From Brevibacillus choshinensis (GTDB lineage: Bacteria; Bacillota; Bacilli; Brevibacillales; Brevibacillaceae): a DNA stretch of 64,000 nt. Location of the stretch: NCBI RefSeq assembly GCF_001420695.1, contig NZ_LJJB01000007.1:2006143-2070142 (forward strand), given 5' to 3'. The notes beneath the pieces are model-generated. The model was given only the letters and a program-made list of their open reading frames with translations. It did not search any database and was not told the origin of the DNA. Position numbers and translations under genes: made by a program. Below, piece after piece: positions 54,278 to 63,785 of the stretch (position 1 is the stretch's first letter; each line of letters begins with the position of its first letter).

Positions 54278-54811
54278 ATGACTCAGCCCGTAGAGTATTC
54301 CTGCTATGTGCCCATCTGTGCAGCGATCCAGGTTATCGGGGGCAAATGGTCTTACTTCGTCATTGCCCAACCGTGCAAAAGGCCTCTGCGCTTCACCTTT
54401 TTCATGGAAAATTACATCAGCGCATACTCCCCCATTCAAAATAGAACGTATGCCGAAGCCATTGCACATGACATCCCCGTCAACCTCATTGCCGTCGACG
54501 ACATCGGGGCATTCGTCAAAATCGCTTTTCAGGAACCAGAAACCTTCATCGGAAAGACGATGGAAATGGCCAGCGATTCGCTTACTCCTCCTGAACTTGC
54601 AGCAGCGTACAGCCGTGCTACAGGTCAATCCATCGTGTATACACCGATCTCCATCGAAACGATACGAGCTGAAAGTGAAACCCAGGCGAACATCTATGAG
54701 TGGTTAAACAGTGGCGGCCATGTCGTTGACCTTCCTGCTCTGCGAGCGTTACACCCTGGTCTCACTCGCTTTGAGGATTGGCTAGCGAAACAAGGAAAGG
54801 GAAAAAACTAG
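54278..54811 (+). pseudogene. HxlR/NmrA chimeric ORF
   Basis: Residues 1-31 (VEYSCYVPICAAIQVIGGKW...) are the N-terminus of an HxlR-type regulator. From about residue 41 the frame is the C-terminal half of an NmrA-like NAD(P)-binding protein: FFMENYI, VNLIAVDDIGAFVKIAF, PETFIGKTMEMASDSLTPPE. The regulator's HTH and the NAD-binding Rossmann motif are both missing. An internal deletion has fused two genes in frame, keeping a good AAGGAGG ribosome site. It is probably non-functional for either original role. Confidence 0.75.
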
Positions 54812-54820
54812 CGGAAAACG

Positions 54821-54858
54821 ACAAAGAACTCGATCCGTTTCGGGATGGAGTTCTTTGT
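54821..54858 (-). terminator. terminator of nrdIEF
   Basis: ACAAAGAACTC and GAGTTCTTTGT arms with a 16-nt loop; on the minus strand it is followed by CGTTTTCC. Confidence 0.75.
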
Positions 54859-54867
54859 GTGTATCAT

Positions 54868-55827
54868 CTATTCCAGATCAAATTTGAAATCGTCATCCGA
54901 GAGCTGCTCTACATGAATGGTGCGTACGTAGCCGTTCCCTTTTTTGGAGAAGAAATCGTGTTGCTTCGTTTGCGTGCGAATGCCATTCAGGACAATCGGG
55001 TTGACGTCTTCTTCCGGGAAGATCGGATCCAGCCCCAGATTCATCAGGGCTTTATTCGCGTTGTATCGGACATAGGCTTGTACTTCCTCTGCGAGACCAA
55101 TGGATGCGTACAGCTCAGTCGTATACGCCTCTTCATTTCGCTGAAGCTCTTGCAACAGTTCGTACAACTCTTCTTTGCATGCCTGCTGTTCATTTACGCT
55201 CAAACGCTGGTATACTTCCTGCGCCAGCACCCCAACGTACAAGCCGTGAATGCTCTCATCGCGGACAATTAAGTCGATAATTTCACCGCTGCTCGTCATC
55301 TTGCCTTGTCCTGCCAAATAGAGCGGATAAAAGAAGCCACTGTAGAACAGATAGCTCTCCAAAAAGACGGAAGCGACCATCGCCATGTACAGGTCCTTCT
55401 GCGTCTCGATTTCTTGATAACGACTGGAAATCAATTTTGCCTTCAATTGGAGACGAGGGTTTTGCTCCACCCAGCTGAAAATCTCATCGATCTCCTCTGT
55501 CGCTGCCAGCGTGGTAAAAATGCTGCTGTACGATTTGGCGTGGATCTGCTCCATCATTCCCATGAACGCGAGAACGGCTTTGCGCTGCAGACCGTCCACA
55601 TGCTCCATGATTTTGGGCATCCCGACTCCACCTTGGACCGTATCCAGCAAAGTGAGACCACCCAACACTTTTTTATAGGTGTCGCGCTCAGCAGCCGTCA
55701 ACTCCATCCAGGACATTTTATCGTCTGAGAGCGGAATTTCGTCGTCCGTCCAAAACTGCATAATGTTTTGATTCCAAAACGTCATCGTAAAATCATCATC
55801 TGGCCTGTTCCAATTGACAGCTTTCAT
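54868..55827 (-). CDS. nrdF: class Ib ribonucleotide reductase small subunit NrdF
   Basis: A 319-residue ferritin-like radical-generating subunit (dimanganese or diiron tyrosyl radical). Family sequence: NWNRPDDDFTMTFWNQNIMQFWTDDEIPLSDD, then EQIHAKSYSSIF, ESYLFYSGFFYPL and DESIHGLYVG with metal ligands. With NrdE it reduces ribonucleotides under aerobic conditions. Last gene of nrdIEF, 55 nt after nrdE, followed by a terminator. Confidence 0.96.
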   Translation of the reverse strand: MKAVNWNRPDDDFTMTFWNQNIMQFWTDDEIPLSDDKMSWMELTAAERDTYKKVLGGLTLLDTVQGGVGMPKIMEHVDGLQRKAVLAFMGMMEQIHAKSYSSIFTTLAATEEIDEIFSWVEQNPRLQLKAKLISSRYQEIETQKDLYMAMVASVFLESYLFYSGFFYPLYLAGQGKMTSSGEIIDLIVRDESIHGLYVGVLAQEVYQRLSVNEQQACKEELYELLQELQRNEEAYTTELYASIGLAEEVQAYVRYNANKALMNLGLDPIFPEEDVNPIVLNGIRTQTKQHDFFSKKGNGYVRTIHVEQLSDDDFKFDLE

Positions 55828-55882
55828 TGGGCGTTCCTCTTCTCTATATGCTTGTTCCTACCTCTATGTCATTCCTGCATGT

Positions 55883-57967
55883 TTACACGGCGCAGCTAAT
55901 GCACTCTTCTACGGTCAAATGCTTGGTGCGTGTATAGTAGAGTGATTTCAGACCTTTTTTCGCCGCGTAAATATAGTAACGTGCCAGATCTCTCGTGGAC
56001 ACATTGCTGTTCACGTGGAGGACCGTTGAAATCCCTTGGTCTACGTGCTCTTGAATCTCAGCAATTAGATCGATGACCTTGAACTGGTCGATCACGTATG
56101 CCGACTTGTAATAAAAGTAATTCTCTTGCGACAAGTATGGCATCGGGTAGTACGTCGTCGAGTTGGCGTAGGTTCTTGTTTCGATGTGCTCTACAATTGG
56201 CATAACGCTCGAAGTTGCATTTTGGATGTAAGAAATGCTCTGGGTTGGCGCAATCGCGAGTCGATAAGCGTGATACACCCCGTACTTTTGAACGTTTTGC
56301 TGCAGAGCTGCCCAATCCTCTGTTGTCGGAATATGCATACCCGAGAAGAGCTGCTTGGCTTTTTCCGTCCGCGGCTGATAATCCGTCGTAACGTATTTCG
56401 CAAAATACGTTCCTTTGGCATACTCCGATTGCTCAAATCCGAGGAAGGTCGTCTCTCTTTCTTTGGCAATCTCCATGCTCTTTTCGAGTGAATAATAGTT
56501 CATCATCATGAAGAACGTGCGGGCAAAATCTTTAGCCTCTTCACTTTCATAGGCGATTTTGTTTTTTGCCAGGAAGCCGTGCAGGTTCATGGCACCGAGA
56601 CCAACCGAGTGGAGCTCGCGATTTGCCTTTTGGACTCCCGGGGCATTTTCCACGGCTGTCATGTCACTTACGGCTGTGATGGCCTCGATGCCTTCGTGTA
56701 CAGACTCTCGAATCATCTTTTGTTCCATGACGTTTACAATGTTGAGCGATGCCAGATTGCAACTGATGTCTCGACGAATGATATCCATCTCACCGTAGTT
56801 AGTGATGGTCGATGTATCCTGCAGCTGGAAGATCTCCGTGCACAGATTAGACATCTTGACCGATCCGATATCCTTGAGCGCGTGGTTCTTGTTAGCATTG
56901 GACTTATTCATGATGTAAGGATAGCCAGACTCGAGCTGGATCATAGCGATCTTCGTCAGCATTTCCCGTGCGCTCATGATCGTCTTTTTCTTGACTCGGT
57001 CATTGGCGAGCAGCTCTTCGTACATCTCATCCATGTCCAAATCATCCAGATGCTTACCGTATTCTTTGTAGACGGAGTAGGGGGCAAAGATAGTCAATGG
57101 TTTATTTTCTTCTGCCAGCTTGTAAAAAACATGAGGCACAATCAAGCCAATCGACAGCGTTTTGATCCGCGATTTTTCATCGGCGTTGATCTTCTTACAA
57201 TCGAGAAACTCGTTGATGTCCCAGCCAAAAATGTTGTAGTAGGCAGCTCCCGAGCCTTTGCGCTGACCCATCTGATCGGCGTACGAAAAAGCGTCTTCGA
57301 GAAGCTTGAGTACTGGCATGATACCTTTTGCTGCCCCTTCTACTCCTTTGATCGGTTCTCCACGGCCACGCAGCTTGGATAAATTAACCGCGACACCTCC
57401 ACCAATCTTGGACAATTGCATGCACGTTCCTAATATGTAATTGATCGAGTTGAGAGAATCGTCCATCTCGAGCAAAAAACACGAAACCATTTCACCGCGG
57501 CGACTTTTCCCAGCATTTAAAAACGTCGGGGTAGCAGGCTGCAGCCGTTGATCCATCATCGACACCGTCAAGCGCTTGGCCGTGTCAAAATCCCCTTGAG
57601 CCAGTGACAGGGCGACGATAGCGACGCGGTCCGGGTATTGCTCGAGATACGTAGATTTATCGTCTGTTTTGAGTGCGTAATCCTTATAAAACTTGGAGAT
57701 GGCCATGTAAGAAGCGAATTGGAATGAAGCTTCCTTTGCCAATCGGAATACTTCATCCACCTGTGCCTCAGTATAACGCTCGTACACATTTTCGTAGTAG
57801 TCGTTCTGGATCAAGTAATCCATTCTTTCCTTGACGCTACCAAAGGACATCGTCTTGGCTTCCACTTCTCTCAGAAAGTCCGCAACAGCTTCCTTGTCTT
57901 TTTCCAATTGGTAAAACCCGTCTTCGCCTCGTTGCATGAGTTCATTGTTCAATTCAATATGCCGCAA
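55883..57967 (-). CDS. nrdE: class Ib ribonucleotide reductase large subunit NrdE
   Basis: A 694-residue catalytic subunit. QPATPTFLNAGKSRRGEMVSCFLLEMDDSL contains an active-site Cys, and CNLASLNIVNV and PTQSISYIQNATSSVMP are the conserved barrel regions; the C-terminal swinging Cys pair is in VEECISCAV. It lacks an N-terminal ATP cone, as expected for class Ib. Overlaps nrdI by 14 nt. NrdH is not encoded here. Confidence 0.96.
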   Translation of the reverse strand: MRHIELNNELMQRGEDGFYQLEKDKEAVADFLREVEAKTMSFGSVKERMDYLIQNDYYENVYERYTEAQVDEVFRLAKEASFQFASYMAISKFYKDYALKTDDKSTYLEQYPDRVAIVALSLAQGDFDTAKRLTVSMMDQRLQPATPTFLNAGKSRRGEMVSCFLLEMDDSLNSINYILGTCMQLSKIGGGVAVNLSKLRGRGEPIKGVEGAAKGIMPVLKLLEDAFSYADQMGQRKGSGAAYYNIFGWDINEFLDCKKINADEKSRIKTLSIGLIVPHVFYKLAEENKPLTIFAPYSVYKEYGKHLDDLDMDEMYEELLANDRVKKKTIMSAREMLTKIAMIQLESGYPYIMNKSNANKNHALKDIGSVKMSNLCTEIFQLQDTSTITNYGEMDIIRRDISCNLASLNIVNVMEQKMIRESVHEGIEAITAVSDMTAVENAPGVQKANRELHSVGLGAMNLHGFLAKNKIAYESEEAKDFARTFFMMMNYYSLEKSMEIAKERETTFLGFEQSEYAKGTYFAKYVTTDYQPRTEKAKQLFSGMHIPTTEDWAALQQNVQKYGVYHAYRLAIAPTQSISYIQNATSSVMPIVEHIETRTYANSTTYYPMPYLSQENYFYYKSAYVIDQFKVIDLIAEIQEHVDQGISTVLHVNSNVSTRDLARYYIYAAKKGLKSLYYTRTKHLTVEECISCAV

Positions 57968-58313
57968 TGGTGGCCACCCCGCTCGTAAAATGTTCTACAT
58001 CCCGGCCGGTACCGGATAATTCAAATTTGGAGATCACCGGAACGCCGTATTGATGGGCGATTGTATCGGCGCTCTTAGCAAAGCTCGTCCCCCAGTTGCG
58101 ATTGCCACTTGCTGAGACACCTTTCATATACAAGTGGTTTCGTTGGAGAAACGACGTCACTTTTTCTGGAACCTGTCCAAAACCAGTCGTATAGGTAATT
58201 AAGACAAACGGTTCCTCGATCACCATCTGTTCATCAATCTCCACACTGGGCAGATTGAGCTTGTTAACAAATCTCCGAACGTTTCCTGTCTTGGAATCGT
58301 ACGCGATGAGCAT
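57954..58313 (-). CDS. nrdI: flavodoxin-like NrdI
   Basis: A 119-residue FMN protein that supplies oxidant to assemble the dimanganese-tyrosyl cofactor of NrdF. MLIAYDSKTGNVRRFV is the flavin phosphate loop, with YTTGFGQVPEKV and GNRNWGTSFAKSADTIA. The open frame extends to 58472 into the riboswitch and terminator, but ATG 58313 (AAGGATGAGGGG upstream) is the sensible start. Confidence 0.95.
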   Translation of the reverse strand: MLIAYDSKTGNVRRFVNKLNLPSVEIDEQMVIEEPFVLITYTTGFGQVPEKVTSFLQRNHLYMKGVSASGNRNWGTSFAKSADTIAHQYGVPVISKFELSGTGRDVEHFTSGVATIAAY

Positions 58314-58352
58314 ATGTCCCCTCATCCTTTCATTCCTGATCCTGCAATAGAA

Positions 58353-58389
58353 AAGCGCATTCGACTGTAAGAGAAAGTCGAATGCGCAA
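58353..58389 (-). terminator. cobalamin-riboswitch terminator before nrdI
   Basis: GCGCATTCGACT pairs perfectly with AGTCGAATGCGC around a 10-nt loop, followed by TTTTCT on the minus strand, between the B12 aptamer and nrdI. Confidence 0.88.
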
Positions 58390-58473
58390 AGAGTCCAAAG
58401 ATCTACCGACTCGCAACCGCGAATCGAGCGCTCGAACACTTCTCCTATCTCCCGTAGGTTCCCTCGTGTCATC

Positions 58474-58650
58474 GGTTAGGCAGGTCTCCTGGCTCTAGGA
58501 TCACCGCTTCATCCTGCCTTCCCGATCACGTCGATCAGTGGCAAATTTGGTCAAATGGAGCTCCCCTGTTACAGTGGCGGGACCGCGTCGGAATCGCACC
58601 GACTTCCCTATTAAGTCTGCCAATATTTCGTAGCTAGACACCTATCCGCA
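58474..58650 (-). ncRNA. cobalamin (B12) riboswitch
   Basis: The minus strand shows the B12-element landmarks in order: ATAGGTGTC, TTAATAGGGAAGTCGGTGCG, ATTCCGACGCGGTCCCGCCACTGT (B12 box), a variable arm, and AGCCAGGAGACCTGCC at the 3' end. It lies upstream of a strong terminator and nrdI. Adenosylcobalamin or related cobalamin should repress nrdIEF. The gap 58651-58851 also holds the terminator of the next gene. Confidence 0.95.
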
Positions 58651-58790
58651 TCAATATGTAGTTGGTAGAAATTACTTTACATCAATATGTCGTAGCAGTC
58701 AAGAGAGAGAAGAGAGTTTCTGCCTATTAGTTGTGACGGAAATGTGCTACTCCAATAGTTTGCAATCTTGTCAAATCTTGTAGAATCAGA

Positions 58791-58826
58791 CAAAAAGAGA
58801 AAACCGCCCGCGAGCTTGCGGACGGT
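58791..58826 (-). terminator. terminator of the ASB-ACT gene
   Basis: CCGTCCGC, 6-nt loop, GCGGGCGG then TTTTCTCTTTTT on the minus strand, 26 nt past the stop. Confidence 0.88.
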
Positions 58827-58851
58827 GCGCAATTCAAATACGGCAAACGGA

Positions 58852-59373
58852 TTATTGAAGGGACACGACTTTGGTAATCTGCGGTAATTCCTCGATCGCG
58901 GTAACGACAGAAGGTGTAATTTCTTCATCCGTTACAGAAACGAGTAAAGCGTTTTTCCCCTTTTGCTCACGAGATACATTCAGCTTGGAAATGTTGATTT
59001 CATAATCTGCCAATTTCCGTGAGACATCATAAATAACCCCTGGATAATCCACATGATGTACCAGTAGCCCATGTGCCCCTGCTGGAATGCGGCACGCACA
59101 GTAATTGATTTCGCTAATATACACTTCGCGCCAATCTTGAGCAAAGGTGTATTTCGTGCTGCCCACACGAAGGACAGCCAGATGGTTGGCGTACTCTCCT
59201 GAACTGTGTTGAACAGGGATGCGGACGCCAAAACCTTCTACCAGTAGATTTGCTATTTCATCCTTGTTGTCATGAGCTAAAATGCTCAAAGAAGCTCCCG
59301 CCAGATTTGGTTCAATACGCTGTATGAGTCTGGCAAGCTCGCGAAGCCCGGCAAGTTGTTCGGTCATCGTCAA
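58852..59373 (-). CDS. free-standing SerA-like ASB-ACT regulatory protein
   Basis: A 173-residue protein resembling the C-terminal regulatory part of D-3-phosphoglycerate dehydrogenase without the catalytic domains. Residues about 35-98 resemble the allosteric substrate-binding (ASB) domain, and about 100-173 are an ACT domain (LLVHHVDYPGVIYDVSRKLADYEINISKL, NALLVSVTDEEI). ACT domains bind amino acids such as serine. The preceding region shows no NAD-binding motif. Probably a small-molecule sensor; role unknown. Confidence 0.75.
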   Translation of the reverse strand: MTMTEQLAGLRELARLIQRIEPNLAGASLSILAHDNKDEIANLLVEGFGVRIPVQHSSGEYANHLAVLRVGSTKYTFAQDWREVYISEINYCACRIPAGAHGLLVHHVDYPGVIYDVSRKLADYEINISKLNVSREQKGKNALLVSVTDEEITPSVVTAIEELPQITKVVSLQ

Positions 59374-59402
59374 CCCTCACTCTCCCATTTTGTTTCACTG
59401 GT

Positions 59403-59732
59403 TTAGGGAAGAATCCACTCTTCCGGTTCTTTGAGAATGGAGGAATGGTTTTCAGAACGATACCACGCGGTGAGCGGTTTCCCATCTTTCGTAAAATCAA
59501 TTTTATAGATGGTATTGCCTTTCCCGCCTCGTTCAAATGGACTCTCGTCTACAGGAACAGCAGTCACGCCACCCGCAACGATCACACCGCCTTTATCCTG
59601 AATCACTTTCTTGATAATAGCCATATGCTCTTGTCCAGTCGTTGACATGCCCTTGTATGCTAAAAACCCCAGGAGGAGAGCTCCTACTAAAAAAGAAACA
59701 ATGATGATTTTTGACTTCTTCGCTGGATCCAC
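59403..59732 (-). CDS. membrane-anchored hypothetical protein
   Basis: A 109-residue protein with an N-terminal TM helix (KIIIVSFLVGALLLGFLAY, residues about 8-26) and a small extracytoplasmic domain ending AWYRSENHSSILKEPEEWILP. It resembles small secreted proteins of unknown function in Bacillales. It sits between mnmA and the ASB-ACT gene, 26-29 nt from each, so it may be co-transcribed. Confidence 0.65.
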   Translation of the reverse strand: MDPAKKSKIIIVSFLVGALLLGFLAYKGMSTTGQEHMAIIKKVIQDKGGVIVAGGVTAVPVDESPFERGGKGNTIYKIDFTKDGKPLTAWYRSENHSSILKEPEEWILP

Positions 59733-59758
59733 CGCGTTACCCCCGTCAATCTTGTGTT

Positions 59759-60883
<1,125 letters not shown>

Positions 60884-60950
60884 TCAATTTGTTCCTCTAA
60901 CAGATTACCACGTTTCGCAAAACAAATCATGTGTTGTTACACTTCGAAGA

Positions 60951-60982
60951 AAAAACGCCTGTCGCAACGTGGCAACAGGCGC
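60951..60982 (-). terminator. terminator of tlp
   Basis: GCGCCTGTTGC, loop, CGACAGGCG with TTTTTTCTTC on the minus strand, just past the stop. Confidence 0.85.
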
Positions 60983-60995
60983 ATTCTTTGTCGTA

Positions 60996-61214
60996 TTAGC
61001 TTTGGGAGCTTTCGTCCTTGATTTCCGAACGAAAACCATCAATACTTTCTTCACGACGCTGGTTTTTCGCTTCAATGTTCGCCTTTTCTTCTGCTGAAAT
61101 CTCACCTGCATGGGCCGCCAAGTAATCCCTTGACTCGCGAATGCTCTCCTCGGTGTTTTGCAGCATTTCCTGCAGTTTTTCTACATTGTCTGAACGATCA
61201 TCCGGCTTTGCCAT
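60996..61214 (-). CDS. tlp: small acid-soluble spore protein Tlp
   Basis: A 72-residue protein matching Tlp (thioredoxin-like SASP): [32 protein letters not shown]-type block here [22 protein letters not shown]. Tlp is made in the forespore and is a minor SASP. ATG has AGGAG 9 nt upstream. Forespore (sigma-G) expression is expected from the family; the promoter was not identified with confidence. Confidence 0.93.
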   Translation of the reverse strand: MAKPDDRSDNVEKLQEMLQNTEESIRESRDYLAAHAGEISAEEKANIEAKNQRREESIDGFRSEIKDESSQS

Positions 61215-61352
61215 CTACAAGCACTCCTCGCAACATGATATCGTGGTGAATACACCTATACCATTGTGCGCCAATCATGGATGATTTATGTAAAAGGAAG
61301 GCCGTGCTATAATGCAAAGACGAAAAAACATGAAGCAAAGAGGGTTTCACAG

Positions 61353-61568
61353 ATGGCATCTCTCGATTTACTCGAACGCAAGCTACTCAAAATCATCTCC
61401 GAGACAGATCCTGTCCGACTCAAGCGCCAGCGAATGACGGATCACAAACAACGAGAAACAGAAGATGAGCAACGGCTACGAATCGGACTACTCCTACGCA
61501 GGCTCGACAAGCTGCCGGAAGAAAAACGGCAGGAAGTCCTGAACCTATTGCAATGGTTTAACTGGTAG
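61353..61568 (+). CDS. small hypothetical protein
   Basis: A 71-residue basic helical protein (ASLDLLERKLLKIISETD... ending LLQWFNW). ATG 61353 has AAAGAGGG 8 nt upstream; the longer frame from 61266 is less likely. Its stop is 6 nt from the convergent DUF952 stop with no terminator between. No family recognised. Confidence 0.6.
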   Translation: MASLDLLERKLLKIISETDPVRLKRQRMTDHKQRETEDEQRLRIGLLLRRLDKLPEEKRQEVLNLLQWFNW

Positions 61569-61573
61569 CAGCC

Positions 61574-61918
61574 TTATCGGATACTTTCTCCAATCCCCCA
61601 ATTTCCGTTTGTGCGTAGCATGCTTTTCACGTCAACAATCGCGTCATGGTTCAGTGGTCCATAGATGTGCGGGTACAGCAACCCATCCTTGGCTTGCTCA
61701 TATTTGATTGGAGACGCCGATTTGTCTTCATCTACGACGAGCACAAACAACTCACCCTCGTATTCAGCGTATACGCGATCTGCGACTTTCCCAAGCAGAT
61801 CATCCCCTTTTGTCGCATGGATGAATCCTTCCTGCTCATAGTCTCGCGGGAGATAATGCTCCCGTCCTTCCCATTGTTCCCAGTATCCTTTTGGCACTAA
61901 GCAATAAATCGTATTCAT
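61574..61918 (-). CDS. DUF952 family protein
   Basis: A 114-residue DUF952 protein: EQEGFIHATKGDDLLGKVAD, LFVLVVDEDK and YPHIYGPLNHDAIVDV. The family is related to phosphotransferase-like folds, but its reaction is unknown. Upstream, a TAAGCGCGGACGCTTA palindrome at 61966-61981 could be an operator. Soluble, cytoplasmic. Confidence 0.88.
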   Translation of the reverse strand: MNTIYCLVPKGYWEQWEGREHYLPRDYEQEGFIHATKGDDLLGKVADRVYAEYEGELFVLVVDEDKSASPIKYEQAKDGLLYPHIYGPLNHDAIVDVKSMLRTNGNWGIGESIR

Positions 61919-62057
61919 GATCGTTTCCCCATTTCTCGTATGCTTTTCTAACGTATAAGAATATTTAAGCGCGGACGCTTATATATTCTGGAGCGCATGA
62001 AAACTTTCCGCTGATACGCGGTCGCTCATCCTTGAGCAGGCCTCGATAGACGTTCTC

Positions 62058-62300
62058 TTAACGACGCAGGTGTTTGTCGATGTGGCGAATCGCTTTATCG
62101 TAAAACATCCCATCTATTCTACCTTGATCTCGTCTCCACTGAATGAAGTTCCTCAAGGAATGCAGATCGACCCAGGCATCCTTTGACTGTGGATTGTTGT
62201 CGGGGACCTCTCCGGTAACTTCCCCTTCATACACCAGCCTGGCCATCTCGTTTGGGTGATATCCGATTTGGTAAGCAATGTGATGCAGTGCGATTTTCAT
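62058..62300 (-). CDS. small hypothetical protein
   Basis: An 80-residue protein (KIALHHIAYQIGYHPNEMARLVYEGEV... ending IDKHLRR) rich in His and Arg with predicted helices. It is divergent from the downstream GDPD gene. No family recognised; the HPNEMARLVY segment hints at a small DNA- or protein-binding helix bundle. Confidence 0.55.
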   Translation of the reverse strand: MKIALHHIAYQIGYHPNEMARLVYEGEVTGEVPDNNPQSKDAWVDLHSLRNFIQWRRDQGRIDGMFYDKAIRHIDKHLRR

Positions 62301-62431
62301 GGATCCTCCTAGCTCCTAGCTTGGCTTTCTTTTATTGTGCCAGTCTTTTTATTCGATGCCAAGTCCTTAACCTGCTATCGCTGATTTGCTACAATGGACG
62401 AACCTTATCCTACATGCTGGAGGACTACATA

Positions 62432-63430
62432 ATGTTTAATTGGAAACGCAAACCACATAAGCCATTGTGGAAGCGCAAATCTTTATGGATGATTCTGGTG
62501 CTGGTCACCTTTGTGTATGTAACCAATAGTTCTTTCTTTGCGAAAGAATCTGTTCGCGAACCCTTTCTCCTCGCCCATCGCGGTATGGCTCAAACCTTTC
62601 ATATGGAGGGCATCACTGACGAGACTTGTACGGCTGAAAGAATTTATCCCCCTGAGCACCCCTATCTGGAAAACACGATTCCATCTATGCAAGCAGCCTT
62701 TGATGCAGGGGCAGACGTAATAGAATTGGACGTGCAGCCGACGAAGGATGGAACGTTTGCCGTCTTTCACGATTGGACATTAGGATGTCGCACAAACGGC
62801 GAGGGAGTTACTCGTGATTTTCCCTTGAACGAGCTGCAAAAGCTCGATATCGGGTACAACTATACGGCTGATCACGGGGCGACCTTCCCCTTTCGCGGGA
62901 AAGGAATCGGGATGATGCCTTCGCTCGATGATGTCCTCGAGCACTTCCCTAAGCAATCCTTGTTGATCCACGTAAAGAGCAACGACCCAGCAGAGGGTAT
63001 CATGCTGGCTGAATACTTGTCAAAGCTACCTACTGAACGCCGTGCTACTCTCACTGTCTACGGAGGGGACGAGCCCATCGCTACTTTGCACGACCGTCTC
63101 CCTGATATGCGGGTGATGTCCAAAGCGACACTGAAAAGCTGTCTGATTCCATATCTAGCTGTCGGCTGGTCGGGCTACGTCCCACAAGCATGCAGTCAAA
63201 CCCAGCTGCATATTCCGGACAAAATTGCTCCGTTCCTCTGGGGATGGCCAAACCGTTTTATGGAGCGGATGGACAAGCAAGATACTCGTGTGATTCTGGT
63301 AGCAGGCAGCGGCGACGTTTCCAGCGGGTTTGACACACTTGAGGATCTCAAGCGAATTCCTGATGGTTTTTCCGGAGGCATTTGGACCAACCGTATTGAT
63401 CGCATCTCTGCAGCATATACAAAAAAATGA
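62432..63430 (+). CDS. membrane-anchored glycerophosphodiester phosphodiesterase
   Basis: A 332-residue GDPD. After a short basic N-terminus and one TM helix (LWMILVLVTFVYVTNSSFF), the catalytic domain has LLAHRG, YLENTIPSMQAAFDAGADVIELDVQPTKDG, FHDWTL and the metal ligands, then the TIM-barrel core. It hydrolyses glycerophosphodiesters from phospholipids or teichoic acid outside the membrane. ATG 62432 is fixed by GGAGG 8 nt upstream; the frame from 62252 is spurious. Confidence 0.93.
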   Translation: MFNWKRKPHKPLWKRKSLWMILVLVTFVYVTNSSFFAKESVREPFLLAHRGMAQTFHMEGITDETCTAERIYPPEHPYLENTIPSMQAAFDAGADVIELDVQPTKDGTFAVFHDWTLGCRTNGEGVTRDFPLNELQKLDIGYNYTADHGATFPFRGKGIGMMPSLDDVLEHFPKQSLLIHVKSNDPAEGIMLAEYLSKLPTERRATLTVYGGDEPIATLHDRLPDMRVMSKATLKSCLIPYLAVGWSGYVPQACSQTQLHIPDKIAPFLWGWPNRFMERMDKQDTRVILVAGSGDVSSGFDTLEDLKRIPDGFSGGIWTNRIDRISAAYTKK

Positions 63431-63515
63431 GAACTGCTTTCCTGCTGTGAAAAAATGAAACGATTTCCACGCATATTCGTATAAACTTATATCGACACAC
63501 GAGGAGTGATTGGGA

Positions 63516-63713
63516 ATGCTGAAAAAACTGTTACAAAGTCTAATGGGGAATCACTCAAAATCACACAGCTATCGAAAATTTAGCAGCAGCGACCACAAGT
63601 ATCGCAAAGGATACGGCAATCCCAACGGACATGGTTCCGGACATGGACAATCCTATTATGGCAGTTCTCACTATAAGAAAAAGCGTTCCAGCCGAAGCTT
63701 CTTCAGCAGTTAA
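63516..63713 (+). CDS. small basic Gly/His/Ser-rich protein
   Basis: A 65-residue protein. A short hydrophobic start (LKKLLQSLM) is followed by a low-complexity stretch rich in G, H, S, Y and K (GYGNPNGHGSGHGQSYYGSS and basic tail). Composition recalls spore coat or exosporium-type small proteins, but no family is recognised. ATG 63516 follows GGAG. Ends before a bidirectional terminator. Confidence 0.6.
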   Translation: MLKKLLQSLMGNHSKSHSYRKFSSSDHKYRKGYGNPNGHGSGHGQSYYGSSHYKKKRSSRSFFSS

Positions 63714-63736
63714 ACGAACGTTTAAATCCAGATCAA

Positions 63737-63785
63737 AAAAGCGGCAGCTCAGATCATGTGAATTCATGTTCTGGACTGCCGTTCT
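63737..63785. terminator. bidirectional terminator
   Basis: AGCGGCAG and CTGCCGTT arms enclose an extended AT-rich palindrome (CATGTGAATTCATG); T-rich on both exits, between convergent genes. Confidence 0.75.

Noticed and set aside
56579-57382. 267-codon open frame on the plus strand antisense to nrdE
   Set aside because: It lies entirely inside nrdE, has no ribosome site and its translation is low-quality; it is a shadow of the conserved gene.
57954-58472. Long form of NrdI starting at 58472
   Set aside because: It would be translated from the riboswitch and terminator; the ATG at 58313 matches the family length.
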